Shown piece after piece: positions 17,559 through 27,402 of a stretch of DNA of 64,000 nucleotides. The notes under the pieces were generated by a model. The model was given only the letters and a program-made list of their open reading frames with translations, ran no database searches and was not told the DNA's origin. Source of the stretch: Bifidobacteriaceae bacterium (GTDB lineage: Bacteria; Actinomycetota; Actinomycetes; Actinomycetales; WQXJ01). The position numbers and the translations under genes were made by a program. Positions within the stretch are counted from its first letter, which is position 1. Every line of letters begins with the position of its first letter. The stretch is from contig JAISXH010000059.1 in the NCBI GenBank assembly GCA_031270825.1, positions 28,910 through 92,909 of the forward strand, given 5' to 3'.

Positions 17559-18743
17559 GTGGCGCGGGTTAGACGGCGGCTCAAGACGCACCTGGTCGGA
17601 ACGGCCGCCGGCCCGGCCCGGGTGGACCGCCGCACCAAGACTCTGACCACGCGCCTGAAGAGCGGGGACGTGGCCGTGATCGACCACCCGGCGCTGGATC
17701 GGGTGGCCGGCGAGGCCCTGGCCGAAGCGGGACCGGTGGCGGTGCTGAATGCCGCCCAGTCGGCATCGTCCAGGTTCCCGAATATGGGACCCGAAATCCT
17801 GGTGCGGGCCGGAATACCGCTGATCGACAACCTGGGCCCGGCGGTGATGGGGTTGAAAGAGGGCGCCGAAGTGCGGGTCGACCTGCGCAGCGGCCAGGTG
17901 CGGCAGTTCGGGAGGCTGGTGGCCGCCGGCCAGCGCCTGACGGCGGCCGGGGTGGCGGAGGCGCAGGAATGCGCCAGGCAGGGCCTGACCGAACAGATCA
18001 CCGCCTTCGCCTCGAACACGTTGGAGTACCTGGAGGCCGAATCGGGCGGGTTCTTGGAACGGCGCCCGGCCCCCGAAATCAGGACTGACATGAAGGGGCG
18101 CACGGCGCTGATTGTGGTCCGGGGCTACCATTATCGCGAGGATTTGGCCGTGCTGCGGCCGTTCGTCAGGGAAAAGAAGCCAGTCATCATCGGCGTCGAC
18201 GGCGGCGCCGACGCGGTGCTGGAGGCCGGGCTGAAACCCGAGTTGATCATCGGCGACATGGATTCGGTCAGCGACAAGGCCTTGCGATCAGGCGCCGAAC
18301 TGGTGGTCCACGCCTACCGGGACGGACGCGCGCCGGGCGCCAAGCGCCTGGAGGACTTGGGCCTGGAACACACGGTCTTGCCGATGGCGGGGACATCTGA
18401 AGACATCGCCATGCTGGTGGCGGACGAAAAGGGGGCGGAATTGATTGTGGCCGTCGGCACGCACATGACCTTGATGGAGTTCCTGGACAAGGGTCGCGAG
18501 GGCATGGCCTCAACGTTCCTGACCCGCCTGCGAGTGGGAGGCAAGCTGGTAGACACCAAAGGGGTCTCCCGGCTCTACCGCCCCGGCGTCTCGAACGCCC
18601 AATTGGCGGCGCTGATCGCCGGTGGCATGGCGGCGCTGCTGGTGGCGCTTTCGACCACCCAATCCGGCCAGGCCTTGTTGCAACTGCTGGCGGCGTTCTT
18701 CGATGACGCCTGGGCCTGGATCAAGGGGGTGATGCCGGGATGA
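17559..18743 (+). CDS. steA: SteA-like cytokinetic ring protein
   Basis: This ~394-residue protein begins with PARVDRRTKTL and LKSGDVAVIDHPALDR. Its centre resembles thiamine pyrophosphokinase (PVIIGVDGGADAVLEAG, LIIGDMDSVSD), and a C-terminal hydrophobic helix (LAALIAGGMAALLVAL) anchors it in the membrane. In corynebacteria SteA pairs with SteB and influences septal hydrolase activity. The ORF track opens at GTG 17535. GTG 17559 is better placed behind GAGAGGAG. Its stop overlaps the steB start (ATGA). Confidence 0.88.
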   Translation: MARVRRRLKTHLVGTAAGPARVDRRTKTLTTRLKSGDVAVIDHPALDRVAGEALAEAGPVAVLNAAQSASSRFPNMGPEILVRAGIPLIDNLGPAVMGLKEGAEVRVDLRSGQVRQFGRLVAAGQRLTAAGVAEAQECARQGLTEQITAFASNTLEYLEAESGGFLERRPAPEIRTDMKGRTALIVVRGYHYREDLAVLRPFVREKKPVIIGVDGGADAVLEAGLKPELIIGDMDSVSDKALRSGAELVVHAYRDGRAPGAKRLEDLGLEHTVLPMAGTSEDIAMLVADEKGAELIVAVGTHMTLMEFLDKGREGMASTFLTRLRVGGKLVDTKGVSRLYRPGVSNAQLAALIAGGMAALLVALSTTQSGQALLQLLAAFFDDAWAWIKGVMPG

Positions 18744-20065
18744 TCAATTTCCGCTACCACGTGGTATCCCTGGTGGCTGTGTTCACGGCCCTGGCGGTGG
18801 GGATCTTATTGGGCGCCGGGCCGCTGAAGGAGCCGATTGAGACCTCCTTGGCGGATCAGGTCTCCTCGCTGAGGGAAGACAAGCTGACCTTGCGCGATCA
18901 ACTGGAGGCCGCCGCCAATCGCGGCGACTACGCCGACCAGGCCTTTAGGGAGCTGTTGCCAGAGGCGGCGGCCGGGTTGTTGGCTGGCCGCGGGGTGGCG
19001 GTGGTGGCGATCGGCGAACAATCCGAGACGCGCCTGGATGACATCAAAGACGGTTTGGGCGCCGCCGGAGCCGAACTGGCGGCCGACATCCAACTGGATG
19101 ACGCCTGGGAGTCAGGCACCGATGAGAGCCGCGCCGAGGTCGCCGCGGCGGTGGCCGATTTGCTGGGCGAATCAGCTGGGGAATCCCTGGGCGACCGGGC
19201 GATGATCGCAGTCGCCCTGGCCACGGCCTTGCGGGATTCCGGTGGCGAGGACCCCGCCGCCGGCGGGACCGATCCTTCGCGCCAACCCGGCGATGATCCG
19301 AGCGATCCCGGCGCCTCCGGAGAGCCCGGCGCGAGTGGCGGCTCCCAGGGCTCGGAGGAGTCGTCGGGCGGTACTGGCGCGACTGGGGCTGAGACTGCGG
19401 CCGAGCTTTGGGTGGCCTTGGCCGAGGCGGGAATCGCCTCCGGCACGCTGGTCGGCCCGGTCGGCGCGGTGGTGGTTGTGGCCGGCCCGTACATCGAGGA
19501 CCCGGCCAAGATCGATCCCGACGCGGACACGACCGGTCGGCGCGAGGCGTTTGTCGGCGTGGTGGCGGCCCTGGCCGACGCGGGCCTGAAGACTGTGGTG
19601 GCCGGCCCCGATCAGACGCGAACCGATCTGGTGGCGCGCCTGCGCGCGGACGAGTCCCTAGAAACGGCGGTGTCGACCGTCGCCGCCCCAATTCCCGCCG
19701 CCGAGGCGGTGACGGTGATCAGGGCGCTGGCGGCCGGCTTCCACGCGATCTTCGGCGCCTACGGCATGTCCGGCGGTTCCGCAGACATGCCGCCCCACCG
19801 TCCGGCCCCCGTCACCGAGCCTGACGACCCCGACGATGGCGCCGCACAAGGCGGCGGCGAGGCCGAAGACGGCCGCCAGGCCGCTGGTCAAGACGTCGAC
19901 GATGGCCGTGAAGACAACGCCGCCGGGGGCGGTCTGGTCCAGGGCGATCAACCGGCCGGAACGGTCGCCTTGACGGCGTGGTGGCGGACAAATGCGATTG
20001 GCGGTGGCCAGGCGGCGGCCCAGGCGCCGGCGGGGCCGGCGCAAAGCGCGGGGACAGGCCTGTGA
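18740..20065 (+). CDS. steB: SteB/MctB-family protein (copper transporter domain)
   Basis: The 441-residue protein starts INFRYHVVSLVAVFTALAVGILLGAG, an N-terminal membrane helix with the family signature. A coiled-coil region follows. In place of a short loop there is an insertion of about 60 residues rich in Gly, Ser, Asp and Pro (residues ~165-225). The C-terminal tail is also Gly/Ala-rich. Homologues were described as outer-membrane copper proteins in mycobacteria and as SteA partners in corynebacteria. Overlaps with both neighbours (ATGA, GTGA) indicate coupled expression with steA. Confidence 0.85.
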   Translation: MINFRYHVVSLVAVFTALAVGILLGAGPLKEPIETSLADQVSSLREDKLTLRDQLEAAANRGDYADQAFRELLPEAAAGLLAGRGVAVVAIGEQSETRLDDIKDGLGAAGAELAADIQLDDAWESGTDESRAEVAAAVADLLGESAGESLGDRAMIAVALATALRDSGGEDPAAGGTDPSRQPGDDPSDPGASGEPGASGGSQGSEESSGGTGATGAETAAELWVALAEAGIASGTLVGPVGAVVVVAGPYIEDPAKIDPDADTTGRREAFVGVVAALADAGLKTVVAGPDQTRTDLVARLRADESLETAVSTVAAPIPAAEAVTVIRALAAGFHAIFGAYGMSGGSADMPPHRPAPVTEPDDPDDGAAQGGGEAEDGRQAAGQDVDDGREDNAAGGGLVQGDQPAGTVALTAWWRTNAIGGGQAAAQAPAGPAQSAGTGL

Positions 20066-21102
20066 GCGGGCCGATTCGGCGTTGGCGGACGGCGCTGGCG
20101 GCGGCCGCGGCGACGGCTGCGGCGACGGCTGCGGCCGAACCAGAAGCGGTGGACCACGGCCAACCCGAGGCCGAGGCGGTCCCGGAGCCTTGGCTACGCC
20201 AGAACTACCGCGGACGGCCGGTCGACTTGCGTGGTGGCCCGGCTCTGGCCGGAGGAGTGCTGCTGGCGGCGCTGCAGTCCGCCCCCGATTCGGCGGCGAC
20301 GGTCGGTCCGACCACCGCAGTCGCTTTGGCCGGCGCGGCCGGACTGCTGGACGACTTGCGCGGCGACGGCTCGGTCAGGGGCCTGAAGGGCCACCTGGGG
20401 CGCCTGAGGCGAGGTCAGGTCACCACCGGCGTGATCAAGCTGGTGGCGGTGGCGGTGGGAGCGGCCGTCTTCGCCGTCACCGCCGAATCGGCGCGATCGC
20501 AGCGGCGCCGCCAGGAGAGCTTGGCCGTGGCCGGACGCGCCAGCGGAGCCGGCGCGCGTCGGCGCCAAACACGGCGCCGCCAGCGGGTCGAGCCCGCGTC
20601 CGCTGGCGCAAGCTGGGGGCCGGGGGCGGTGGCCCGGATCGGCGTTGACACCGTCCTGGTCGCGGGCGTCGCCAACCTTGTCAACCTGTTGGACCTGCGT
20701 CCCGGTCGCGCCCTGAAGGCGGCCGGAGCGCCGGCCGCCTTGCTGGCGGTGGCGCCGGGCGCGGGCGGAGAGTTGGCGGCCGGCCTGGTCGGAGCGGTCG
20801 CGGCGGCCGCGCCATCGGATCTGTCCGAACGGACCATGTTGGGCGATTGCGGCGCCAACGCGCTGGGCGCTGGTTTGGGCGTGGCGCTGGCGCAGAGCCT
20901 GCGCTGGCCGGCCCGATTGGTGCTGGCCGGCGCCGCGGCCACCTTGGTTGCCGCCTCGGAGAGGGTCTCCTTCTCGAAGGTGATCGCGGCCAACCCGAGG
21001 CTGCGGCGGCTAGACGAATGGGGCCGGCGCAATAACGCCGATGATTCCGGCGGCGATGGCCTCGGCGGGGATGGCCTCGGCGCCACGGGCGGCGGGGCGT
21101 GA
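20062..21102 (+). CDS. MraY/WecA-like phosphosugar-polyprenyl transferase
   Basis: The protein has about 346 residues, mostly hydrophobic. Family hallmarks are LLDDLRGDGSVRGLKGHL (metal-binding Asp pair and the following basic loop), NLVNLLDLRPGRALK and LGDCGANALGAGLGVAL. It probably transfers a phosphosugar from a UDP-sugar to a lipid carrier at the membrane. The sugar is unknown. GTG 20062 overlaps the steB stop (GTGA), so I reject the longer upstream opening at 19978. Residues ~150-195 form an Arg-rich insertion. Neighbours suggest envelope glycan assembly. Confidence 0.8.
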   Translation: MSGPIRRWRTALAAAAATAAATAAAEPEAVDHGQPEAEAVPEPWLRQNYRGRPVDLRGGPALAGGVLLAALQSAPDSAATVGPTTAVALAGAAGLLDDLRGDGSVRGLKGHLGRLRRGQVTTGVIKLVAVAVGAAVFAVTAESARSQRRRQESLAVAGRASGAGARRRQTRRRQRVEPASAGASWGPGAVARIGVDTVLVAGVANLVNLLDLRPGRALKAAGAPAALLAVAPGAGGELAAGLVGAVAAAAPSDLSERTMLGDCGANALGAGLGVALAQSLRWPARLVLAGAAATLVAASERVSFSKVIAANPRLRRLDEWGRRNNADDSGGDGLGGDGLGATGGGA

Positions 21103-22715
21103 CAGGACGGCCGCTCGGCGCGCTGCTGGGCGGGGCGGCGCTGATCTCGGCGCTGACTGTCGCGGCCAGGGCTGCTGGCTTCGCCCGCTGGGCGGTGTTC
21201 GCGCCGGCAGTCGGCTCGACCGCGATCGGTTCCGCTTACACGGCCGCTAACGCGCTGCCCAATGTCCTGTTCGAGGTCGCCGCCGGTGGGGCCTTGGCCG
21301 GCCTGGTGGTGCCGCTGGCGGCCGGCCCCTTGGCGCGCAAAGCCGCTGGCGAGGTCAACGCCATCGCCTCCGCCCTGATGACTTGGACGCTGACCGTGCT
21401 GGTGCCATTGGCCGCGGTCTTGGCGCTGGCGGCGGGACCGATCGCGAGGGCGATCCTGGGCGGCGCGGTTGAGAGCGCACATCCCGGCTCGCAAGCGGCG
21501 GCGGCTCAGCTCTTGGTCATGTTCGCCCCTCAAGTGCCGCTGTATGGAATCGGTGTGGTGGCGGCGGGACTGCTGCAGGCCGGCAAGCGTTTCTTCTGGC
21601 CGGCCTTGGCCCCGCTGGCCTCCTCGGTGGCGGTGATCGCGGTCTACGCGGTCTTCGCCGGTCTGGCCGGCGGGCGCCAAGACAGCCCGTTGACGCTCAG
21701 CGGCGGCGCGCTCGCCTGGCTGGGCTGGGGCACCACCGCCGGAGTGGCCGTGCTGACCCTGCCGCTGCTGGCGCCGTTGCGGCGCCAGGGGGTGCGCTGG
21801 CGCTGGAGCTACCGGTGGCCCGAGGGCCTGGGCCGCCGGGCCCTGGCTTTGGCCGGCTCCGGTCTGGGCGCGCTGGCGGCACAGCAATTGTGCGTCGTGG
21901 CGGTGGTGCTGTTGGCCAATCGCCGTGGCGGGACCGGCACTCTGCCGCTGTACCACTACGCCCAGGCGGTGTACATGCTGCCCTATGCCGTCTTGGCGCT
22001 GCCTTTGGCGACGGCCGCCTTCCCCTATCTGGCCCAGGCCGCGAGCGGCGACGACCCGACACGCTTGCGCTGCCTGTCGAGCCGCACCAGCCGCCTGGTC
22101 TTGGCTGCCGGGCTGGCCGGCGCGGCCGCGTTGATGGCCGCCGCGCCGGCGGTGCAGCGGGTGTTCGCGGCGATCGACCGTTCCGGTGGGGCGGCGGGGC
22201 TGGCGGGCGCCGTGGTTTGGTTCGCCCCCGGATTGGCCGGGTTCGCGTTGCTGACTCATTTGCAGCGCTTGCTGTATAGCGCCGGCCAAGCGCGAGCTGG
22301 AGGGATCGCGGTGGCCGTGGGCTGGTTGTCGGCGGTGGCGGCCTGCGTGACCTGGGTGACGATCGTGACATCGGATCACCCCGACTCGGTCGCCACCTTG
22401 CGCGCTCTGGGCGGCGGATCGAGCCTGGGAATGGTGGTCGGCGCGCTGGTCGCTGTGGCTGCGGTTGGCCGCTCCCTGGGCGCTGGCATGCTGGCCGGAT
22501 TGGGCCGGACGGCCCTGCTGGGCGGCGCCGGCGCGGCTATCGGCGCCCTATTCGGAAACCGTTTGGCCGGGGCCGTGGCGGACTCGGCGACCTGGTCCGC
22601 GCTGGCGGTGGGGATTGCGGCGGCCCTGATCGCCGCAGCCGTGGTGGCGGTGCTAGCGCTGTCCGATTCAGGTCTGCGGGACGATTTGAAGTGGCTGAAA
22701 GGACTGGAACGGTGA
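21099..22715 (+). CDS. MurJ/MviN-like lipid-linked glycan flippase
   Basis: The 538-residue protein is an almost continuous series of hydrophobic helices (about 13-14). It includes LPNVLFEVAAGGALAGLVVPL near residue 50 and YAQAVYMLPYAVLALPLATAAFPYLAQ in the second half, both typical of the MviN/MurJ family of the MOP superfamily. It probably moves a lipid-linked precursor across the membrane. A second, canonical murJ usually sits elsewhere in actinobacterial genomes (near trxB/parB), so this could be a paralogue serving the adjacent MraY-like and GT4 enzymes. GTGA overlaps occur at both ends. Confidence 0.82.
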   Translation: MTGRPLGALLGGAALISALTVAARAAGFARWAVFAPAVGSTAIGSAYTAANALPNVLFEVAAGGALAGLVVPLAAGPLARKAAGEVNAIASALMTWTLTVLVPLAAVLALAAGPIARAILGGAVESAHPGSQAAAAQLLVMFAPQVPLYGIGVVAAGLLQAGKRFFWPALAPLASSVAVIAVYAVFAGLAGGRQDSPLTLSGGALAWLGWGTTAGVAVLTLPLLAPLRRQGVRWRWSYRWPEGLGRRALALAGSGLGALAAQQLCVVAVVLLANRRGGTGTLPLYHYAQAVYMLPYAVLALPLATAAFPYLAQAASGDDPTRLRCLSSRTSRLVLAAGLAGAAALMAAAPAVQRVFAAIDRSGGAAGLAGAVVWFAPGLAGFALLTHLQRLLYSAGQARAGGIAVAVGWLSAVAACVTWVTIVTSDHPDSVATLRALGGGSSLGMVVGALVAVAAVGRSLGAGMLAGLGRTALLGGAGAAIGALFGNRLAGAVADSATWSALAVGIAAALIAAAVVAVLALSDSGLRDDLKWLKGLER

Positions 22716-24073
22716 CGCCCCCGGCCCGCTGGCGGCTCTTGGAGGTTATGGGGTCCTCCGCTGGCGGCATCAAAGCCCATGTCTCACAGCTCTCAGCGGC
22801 GCTGAACAGTGCTGGTCATCGAGTTGTGGTGGCGGCGCCGCGCCAGGGGCTGCCAGGCTTGGGCGAGGCGCCGAAAAGGCAGCTGGGTTGGGGTTGGTTG
22901 CTGGCCGTGCCAGCCTTGGCCCGGGCGATGGCCGGGGCGGACGCCGTGCACGCCCATGGACTGCGCGCCGCCGCCGTGTCGGCGACGCTGGTCAGGCTGA
23001 GGCGACTGAGACGGCCGAGACGGCCGAGGCGGCTCGGCCGGCCGCCGTTCAGAGCGCCCATCGTAGTTGTTACCTTGCACAATGCCCCGCCTGCGGCGGG
23101 CTGGCGGGCGGTGGGGGCGAATTGGCTCGGCCGGCTGGCCGCCAAGGCCGACCACGTGCTGGTGGTCAGCCCGGACCTCGAGGGCTGGATCGAACGCCTG
23201 GGCGCCACAGCGGTCGAGCGCGCGATAGTGCCAGTGCGCTCCTTGGCGCCGCCGGATAGCGGCCGGGCCGCCACCAGGCGCGAACTCGGCGTCTCCGAAT
23301 TCCCCGGTTCCCGTGCCCCGGCTGTGCCAAGTGAAGACGCCGGGCCGGGCGACCGGGCCGCGACCAGCCCGAACGCCGAGCCGGCCGACCAAGTTGCGAC
23401 CAACCCAGCCGCCGATCTGGGCGATCCGTTCGCGACCGGTCAGGCCGCTAGGCCGCAAGACCCGGCCGGGACCAGCCCAAACGCCGGCCCGGGCCGGCCG
23501 TTGTTGGTCACAGTGGCGCGCTTGGCCCACCAAAAGGGCCTGGACATTCTGATCGAAGCGGCGGCGCGGCTGGGCCGGCGCGATCCCGCCCCGCTATGGC
23601 TGGTGGCCGGCGCGGGCCCGGACCGGGCGAAACTGGAAGCCCTGATCGCCGAGACCGGCGCGCCGGTCAAGCTGTTGGGCCCCCGCGACGACGTGGCGGC
23701 CTTGTACCAAGCCGCCGATCTAGTGGTCGGCACCTCCCGATGGGAAGGCCAGCCGATCGCGCTGCGCGAGGCCATGACGCTCGGGGCCGCGGTGGTGGCC
23801 ACAGACGTGGGCGGCACCAAGGCGGCGCTGGCAGGTGGGGCGCTGCTGACCCAAGCGGATGCTGGGGCGCTGGCAGACGGCGTCGGGCAACTGCTGGACA
23901 ACCCGGAAGAGCTGCGTGAGCTGCGCCGACGCGGGGCTGCGGCGGCCAGGCGATTCCCCGGCCAGGCCGAAATGCTGGCCCAGGCGCTGAGGTTGTACGG
24001 CCAACGGCCGCCGGCCGGCGCCAGGAATTCTCCAAGATCGCCACGCCCGGAGCGGAACCGCCGTCGGTTCTAA
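22712..24073 (+). CDS. Glycosyltransferase family 4 with a 12-residue repeat insertion
   Basis: The protein has about 453 residues. The N-terminal acceptor domain ([19 protein letters not shown]) and the C-terminal donor domain ([20 protein letters not shown] ... [31 protein letters not shown], the E-x7-E type motif) define GT-B family 4. Between the domains lies an insertion holding four 12-residue repeats (PxDxAATSPNAx type). GTG 22712 overlaps the flippase stop, so the earlier opening at 22691 is rejected. It probably extends the lipid-linked glycan begun by the MraY-like enzyme. Confidence 0.85.
   Translation: MTPPARWRLLEVMGSSAGGIKAHVSQLSAALNSAGHRVVVAAPRQGLPGLGEAPKRQLGWGWLLAVPALARAMAGADAVHAHGLRAAAVSATLVRLRRLRRPRRPRRLGRPPFRAPIVVVTLHNAPPAAGWRAVGANWLGRLAAKADHVLVVSPDLEGWIERLGATAVERAIVPVRSLAPPDSGRAATRRELGVSEFPGSRAPAVPSEDAGPGDRAATSPNAEPADQVATNPAADLGDPFATGQAARPQDPAGTSPNAGPGRPLLVTVARLAHQKGLDILIEAAARLGRRDPAPLWLVAGAGPDRAKLEALIAETGAPVKLLGPRDDVAALYQAADLVVGTSRWEGQPIALREAMTLGAAVVATDVGGTKAALAGGALLTQADAGALADGVGQLLDNPEELRELRRRGAAAARRFPGQAEMLAQALRLYGQRPPAGARNSPRSPRPERNRRRF
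23345..23488 (+). repeat. In-frame 36-bp minisatellite (four units) inside the GT4 gene
   Basis: The four 12-residue units [36 protein letters not shown] and [12 protein letters not shown] are encoded back to back, each by 36 bp. The repeat lies in the interdomain linker, where length change would be tolerated. Confidence 0.75.
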
Positions 24074-24110
24074 CGCTGGCGCCGGGACGGGGCAGGTAGC
24101 ATGGAAGTCC

Positions 24111-25796
24111 GTGATGCAGCGTGCGAGCCTCCATGGTGAGGCCCTACCAGTGGTCCAACACATCTTCGTCACCGGGGGCGTCGCCTCTTCCCTCGGCAAA
24201 GGCCTGACCGCCTCCTCGTTGGGACAATTGCTCAGGTCAAGGGGTCTGAGGGTGACCATGCAGAAGCTCGACCCATACTTGAACGTCGATCCGGGCACCA
24301 TGAACCCGTTTCAACACGGGGAAGTCTTCGTCACCGACGACGGCGCCGAAACTGACCTCGACATCGGCCATTACGAGCGTTTTCTGGATGTGCCGCTAAG
24401 CGCCGCCGCCAATGTCACCACCGGCCAGGTCTACTCCAAGGTGATCGCGCGCGAGCGTCGAGGCGAATACCTGGGCGACACCGTCCAGGTCATACCCCAC
24501 ATCACCGATGAGATCAAAGCCCGCATGAGGGCGCAGGAATCAGACCAGGTCGACGTCATCATCACAGAGATCGGCGGGACTGTCGGCGACATCGAGTCGC
24601 TGCCCTTCATCGAAGCCGCGCGCCAGATCCGCCAGGAGGTCGGCCGCAAGAACTGCTTCTTCTGCCATGTCTCGCTGGTGCCGTTCATCGGACCGTCGAA
24701 GGAACTCAAGACCAAGCCGACCCAGCATTCGGTGGCGGCCTTGAGGAACAGCGGCATCCAGCCGGACGCGATCGTCTGCCGGGCGGACCGCGACCTGCCC
24801 GAATCGATCCGCAACAAGATCGCGCTGATGTGCGACGTGGACCGCCAGGCGGTTGTGACCTGCGCGGACGCCGCCTCGATCTACGACATTCCGAAAGTGC
24901 TGCACGCGGGCGGACTCGACGCCTATGTCATCCAGCGTCTCGGATTGCCGTTCCGGGACGTCGACTGGACCGGTTGGGGCCAACTGCTGGAGCGCGTGCA
25001 CCACCCCGCCCACCAGGTCACCGTTGCCCTGGTCGGCAAGTACATCGACCTGCCGGACGCCTATCTGTCCGTCTGCGAGGCGCTGCGCGCCGGCGGTTTC
25101 CATCACAACACCCGCGTCGACATCCGCTGGGTCGCCTCCGACACCTGCGAGACCGCCTCCGGCGCCCGCCAGCAATTGGCCGATGCCGACGCCGTCGTTG
25201 TGCCCGGCGGTTTCGGCATCCGCGGGATCGAGGGGAAGTTGGGGGCGTTGCGGTTCGCCCGCGAGAACTTCATCCCGACCTTGGGGTTGTGCCTGGGCCT
25301 GCAGTGCATGGTGATCGAATTCGCTCGCCATGTGCTCGGTTTGGCGGAGGCGTCCTCGACCGAGTTCGACCCGGCGACTCCCGATCCGGTGGTCGCGACT
25401 ATGGACGAGCAGCGCCAGATCGTCGACGGGCAGGGGGATTTGGGCGGCACCATGCGTTTAGGCGCCTACGATGCCGTGTTGTCGCCCGAATCCCAAGTGG
25501 CCAGAGCGTATGGCTCGTCGCGGGTCTCGGAGCGGCATCGGCACCGTTACGAGGTCAACAACTCCTACCGCGACCGGCTGGAGGGGGCTGGACTGAAGGT
25601 GTCCGGCTGGTCGCCGGACCGCTCGCTGGTCGAGTTCGTGGAACTGGATCGCGATCAGCATCCCTACTACGTGGGCACGCAGGCGCATCCGGAGTTCAAG
25701 TCGCGTCCGACCAGGGCGCATCCTCTATTCGCGGGTCTGGTCGGGGCGGCTCTGGCGCGCCAGTCGGAGACCCGGCTGCTGGAGGTCGAACCGTGA
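24111..25796 (+). CDS. pyrG: CTP synthase
   Basis: The enzyme aminates UTP to CTP using glutamine. The N-terminal synthetase domain has [22 protein letters not shown] and [25 protein letters not shown]. The C-terminal class I glutamine amidotransferase domain has [12 protein letters not shown], the nucleophile in GLCLGLQCM and the catalytic HPEF near the end. At 561 residues it is full length. TAGCAT lies 8 nt before GTG 24111, favouring this leaderless start; ATG 24114 is the next codon. Its stop overlaps the Nudix gene start. Confidence 0.96.
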   Translation: MMQRASLHGEALPVVQHIFVTGGVASSLGKGLTASSLGQLLRSRGLRVTMQKLDPYLNVDPGTMNPFQHGEVFVTDDGAETDLDIGHYERFLDVPLSAAANVTTGQVYSKVIARERRGEYLGDTVQVIPHITDEIKARMRAQESDQVDVIITEIGGTVGDIESLPFIEAARQIRQEVGRKNCFFCHVSLVPFIGPSKELKTKPTQHSVAALRNSGIQPDAIVCRADRDLPESIRNKIALMCDVDRQAVVTCADAASIYDIPKVLHAGGLDAYVIQRLGLPFRDVDWTGWGQLLERVHHPAHQVTVALVGKYIDLPDAYLSVCEALRAGGFHHNTRVDIRWVASDTCETASGARQQLADADAVVVPGGFGIRGIEGKLGALRFARENFIPTLGLCLGLQCMVIEFARHVLGLAEASSTEFDPATPDPVVATMDEQRQIVDGQGDLGGTMRLGAYDAVLSPESQVARAYGSSRVSERHRHRYEVNNSYRDRLEGAGLKVSGWSPDRSLVEFVELDRDQHPYYVGTQAHPEFKSRPTRAHPLFAGLVGAALARQSETRLLEVEP

Positions 25797-26560
25797 GCTC
25801 CCCGCGCGACGCTGGCGGTCGCGGTGAGGGACGCTGCGGTGAGCGCGGCCGCGGCGAGCGCGGCTGCGGGGATGGTTCGCCAGGCGACCGCACGGCGCCG
25901 ACCACCGGGCAGGCCGGGTCCAGCTGGTCTGCTGGCGCCGCGCCGTCCCCGACCGGCCAGCCCCAAGTGCGGGACCAGGCGGTGGCCTATCCGGTGACCA
26001 GTTCGGAAACGGTTTTCCAGGGCCGGGTTTGGGACATCGTGGCCGAGGAGGCCACTCTGCCGGACGGCGTGTCGATCCGCCGCGAGTTCATGGCCCACCC
26101 CGGGGCGGTGGCGATCATCGCGGTCGACTGCCAAGACCGAGTGCTGCTGCAGCGCCAATACCGCCATCCGGTCCGGGCGCTGCTGTGGGAGCCGCCGGCG
26201 GGTCTGTTGGATGTGGCAGGGGAGCCTGCCCTGGCGACAGCGAAACGGGAGCTTCACGAGGAAGCCGATCTGACGGCATCGGACTGGCGGCCCCTGCTCA
26301 GCTTCAACACCACTCCGGGCGGGACCAGCGAGGTCATCCACTTGTTCCTGGCCCGGGGGCTGGCCCCGGTGCCGCCGGGCGAACGTTTCCAGCGTGAGGA
26401 CGAAGAGGCCGGGCTGGTCCCGGCCTGGTTGCCCTTGGACGAGGCGGTCGGGCTGGTCATGGACGGCGCGATCGGCTCGCCGTCCGCGGTGGTGGGCCTG
26501 CTGGCGGCCGCCCAAGCCCGCCGCCAGGAGGGCGGCTGGGACGCCCTGCCCGCCGCTTGA
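25793..26560 (+). CDS. Nudix hydrolase, ADP-ribose pyrophosphatase-like
   Basis: The protein has about 255 residues. A Gly/Arg/Ser-rich N-terminal stretch of ~60 residues precedes the usual start of the fold ([16 protein letters not shown]). The Nudix box reads [24 protein letters not shown], with one extra residue in the first gap, as in other actinobacterial members at this locus. VEAL-type elements [18 protein letters not shown] precede it. It probably hydrolyses ADP-ribose or a related nucleotide diphosphate. The ORF track frame opens far upstream inside pyrG. The true start is GTG 25793, overlapping the pyrG stop (GTGA). Confidence 0.87.
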   Translation: MSSPRDAGGRGEGRCGERGRGERGCGDGSPGDRTAPTTGQAGSSWSAGAAPSPTGQPQVRDQAVAYPVTSSETVFQGRVWDIVAEEATLPDGVSIRREFMAHPGAVAIIAVDCQDRVLLQRQYRHPVRALLWEPPAGLLDVAGEPALATAKRELHEEADLTASDWRPLLSFNTTPGGTSEVIHLFLARGLAPVPPGERFQREDEEAGLVPAWLPLDEAVGLVMDGAIGSPSAVVGLLAAAQARRQEGGWDALPAA

Positions 26561-26652
26561 ACCGTGCGCCTGAGCCGCGCGCCTGAGCTGCGCGGTTGAG
26601 CCGTGCGACGGCGCCCGGCGACGGCTGCTACATTGGCCAGTTGGAGGAGCCC

Positions 26653-27000
26653 ATGATCGATCAATACATCGCCGAGCAAGACCCGGCCGTCCAACCTTTC
26701 CTGCGCGCTGTCTGCGCGACCATCCGGGCGGCGGCCCCGGACGCGACCGAGAAGATCGCCTGGGGCATGCCCACCTTCTGGCAGGGCCAGAATCTGGTTC
26801 ATTTCGCGGCCCAGCAGCACCACCTGGGCCTGTACCCGGGCGGGGAGGCCGTCGGGGTGTTCGCCGAACGCCTAACCGGCTACCAGACGTCGAAGGGCGC
26901 CATCAGGTTCCCTTACGACCAGCCCGCCGATCTCGAATTGATCGCCGACATCACCCGCTGGCGGGTCCAATCGGCCAAGGCCAAGGAAGGCCGCGGCTAG
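26653..27000 (+). CDS. DUF1801 (YdhG-like) protein
   Basis: The 115-residue protein has the family pattern IRAAAPDATEKIAWGMPTFW, HFAAQQHHLGLYPGG and KGAIRFPYDQP. It is full length for the family, whose function is unestablished. ATG 26653 follows GGAGGAG, so the longer opening at 26596 is rejected. It converges with the DUF2200 gene. Confidence 0.83.
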   Translation: MIDQYIAEQDPAVQPFLRAVCATIRAAAPDATEKIAWGMPTFWQGQNLVHFAAQQHHLGLYPGGEAVGVFAERLTGYQTSKGAIRFPYDQPADLELIADITRWRVQSAKAKEGRG

Positions 27001-27018
27001 GGCCGCCAGCGTGGGTTT

Positions 27019-27369
27019 TCAGGCCCGGAGCACCTTGTCCAGGGCCTTGCCGCGGGCCAGTTCGTCGACCAGCTTGTCCAGCCAGCGGACCTTTTGCATC
27101 AGCGGGTCGGCGATCTCTTCGACCCGATGCCCGCAGATCAGGCCCTTGATCTTGACGGCGTTGGGGTTGATCTGGGGCGCCTGGGCGTAGAAAGTCTCCA
27201 TGTCGACCGCCTGGTCGAGCTGGTCCCGCAGCCCTTGTTCGTTGTAGCCGGTCAGCCAGAAGATCACGGCATCGACCTCGGCCTTGGTGCGGCCCTTGCG
27301 TTCGACCTTCTTGACCAACAGCGGGTAAACACTGGCGAACGGCATCCGGTACACGCGCTGGTTTGTCAC
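27019..27369 (-). CDS. DUF2200 family protein
   Basis: The protein has about 116 residues, with RVYRMPFASVYPLLVKKVERKGRTKAEVDAVIFWLTGY and KGLICGHRVEEIADPLMQKVRWLDKLVDELARGK, both diagnostic of this short family of unknown function. The ORF track start is 18 codons upstream. GTG 27369 matches the family N-terminus and has GAGGA upstream. Confidence 0.82.
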   Translation of the reverse strand: MTNQRVYRMPFASVYPLLVKKVERKGRTKAEVDAVIFWLTGYNEQGLRDQLDQAVDMETFYAQAPQINPNAVKIKGLICGHRVEEIADPLMQKVRWLDKLVDELARGKALDKVLRA

Positions 27370-27402
27370 TAGATCACATCCTCGGCTAGGCGGACCTCCC
27401 GA

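Noticed and set aside
24830-25792. N-terminal half of the 576-residue ORF ending in the Nudix gene
   Set aside because: It overlaps pyrG out of frame. The GTGA overlap at 25793 gives the natural Nudix start.
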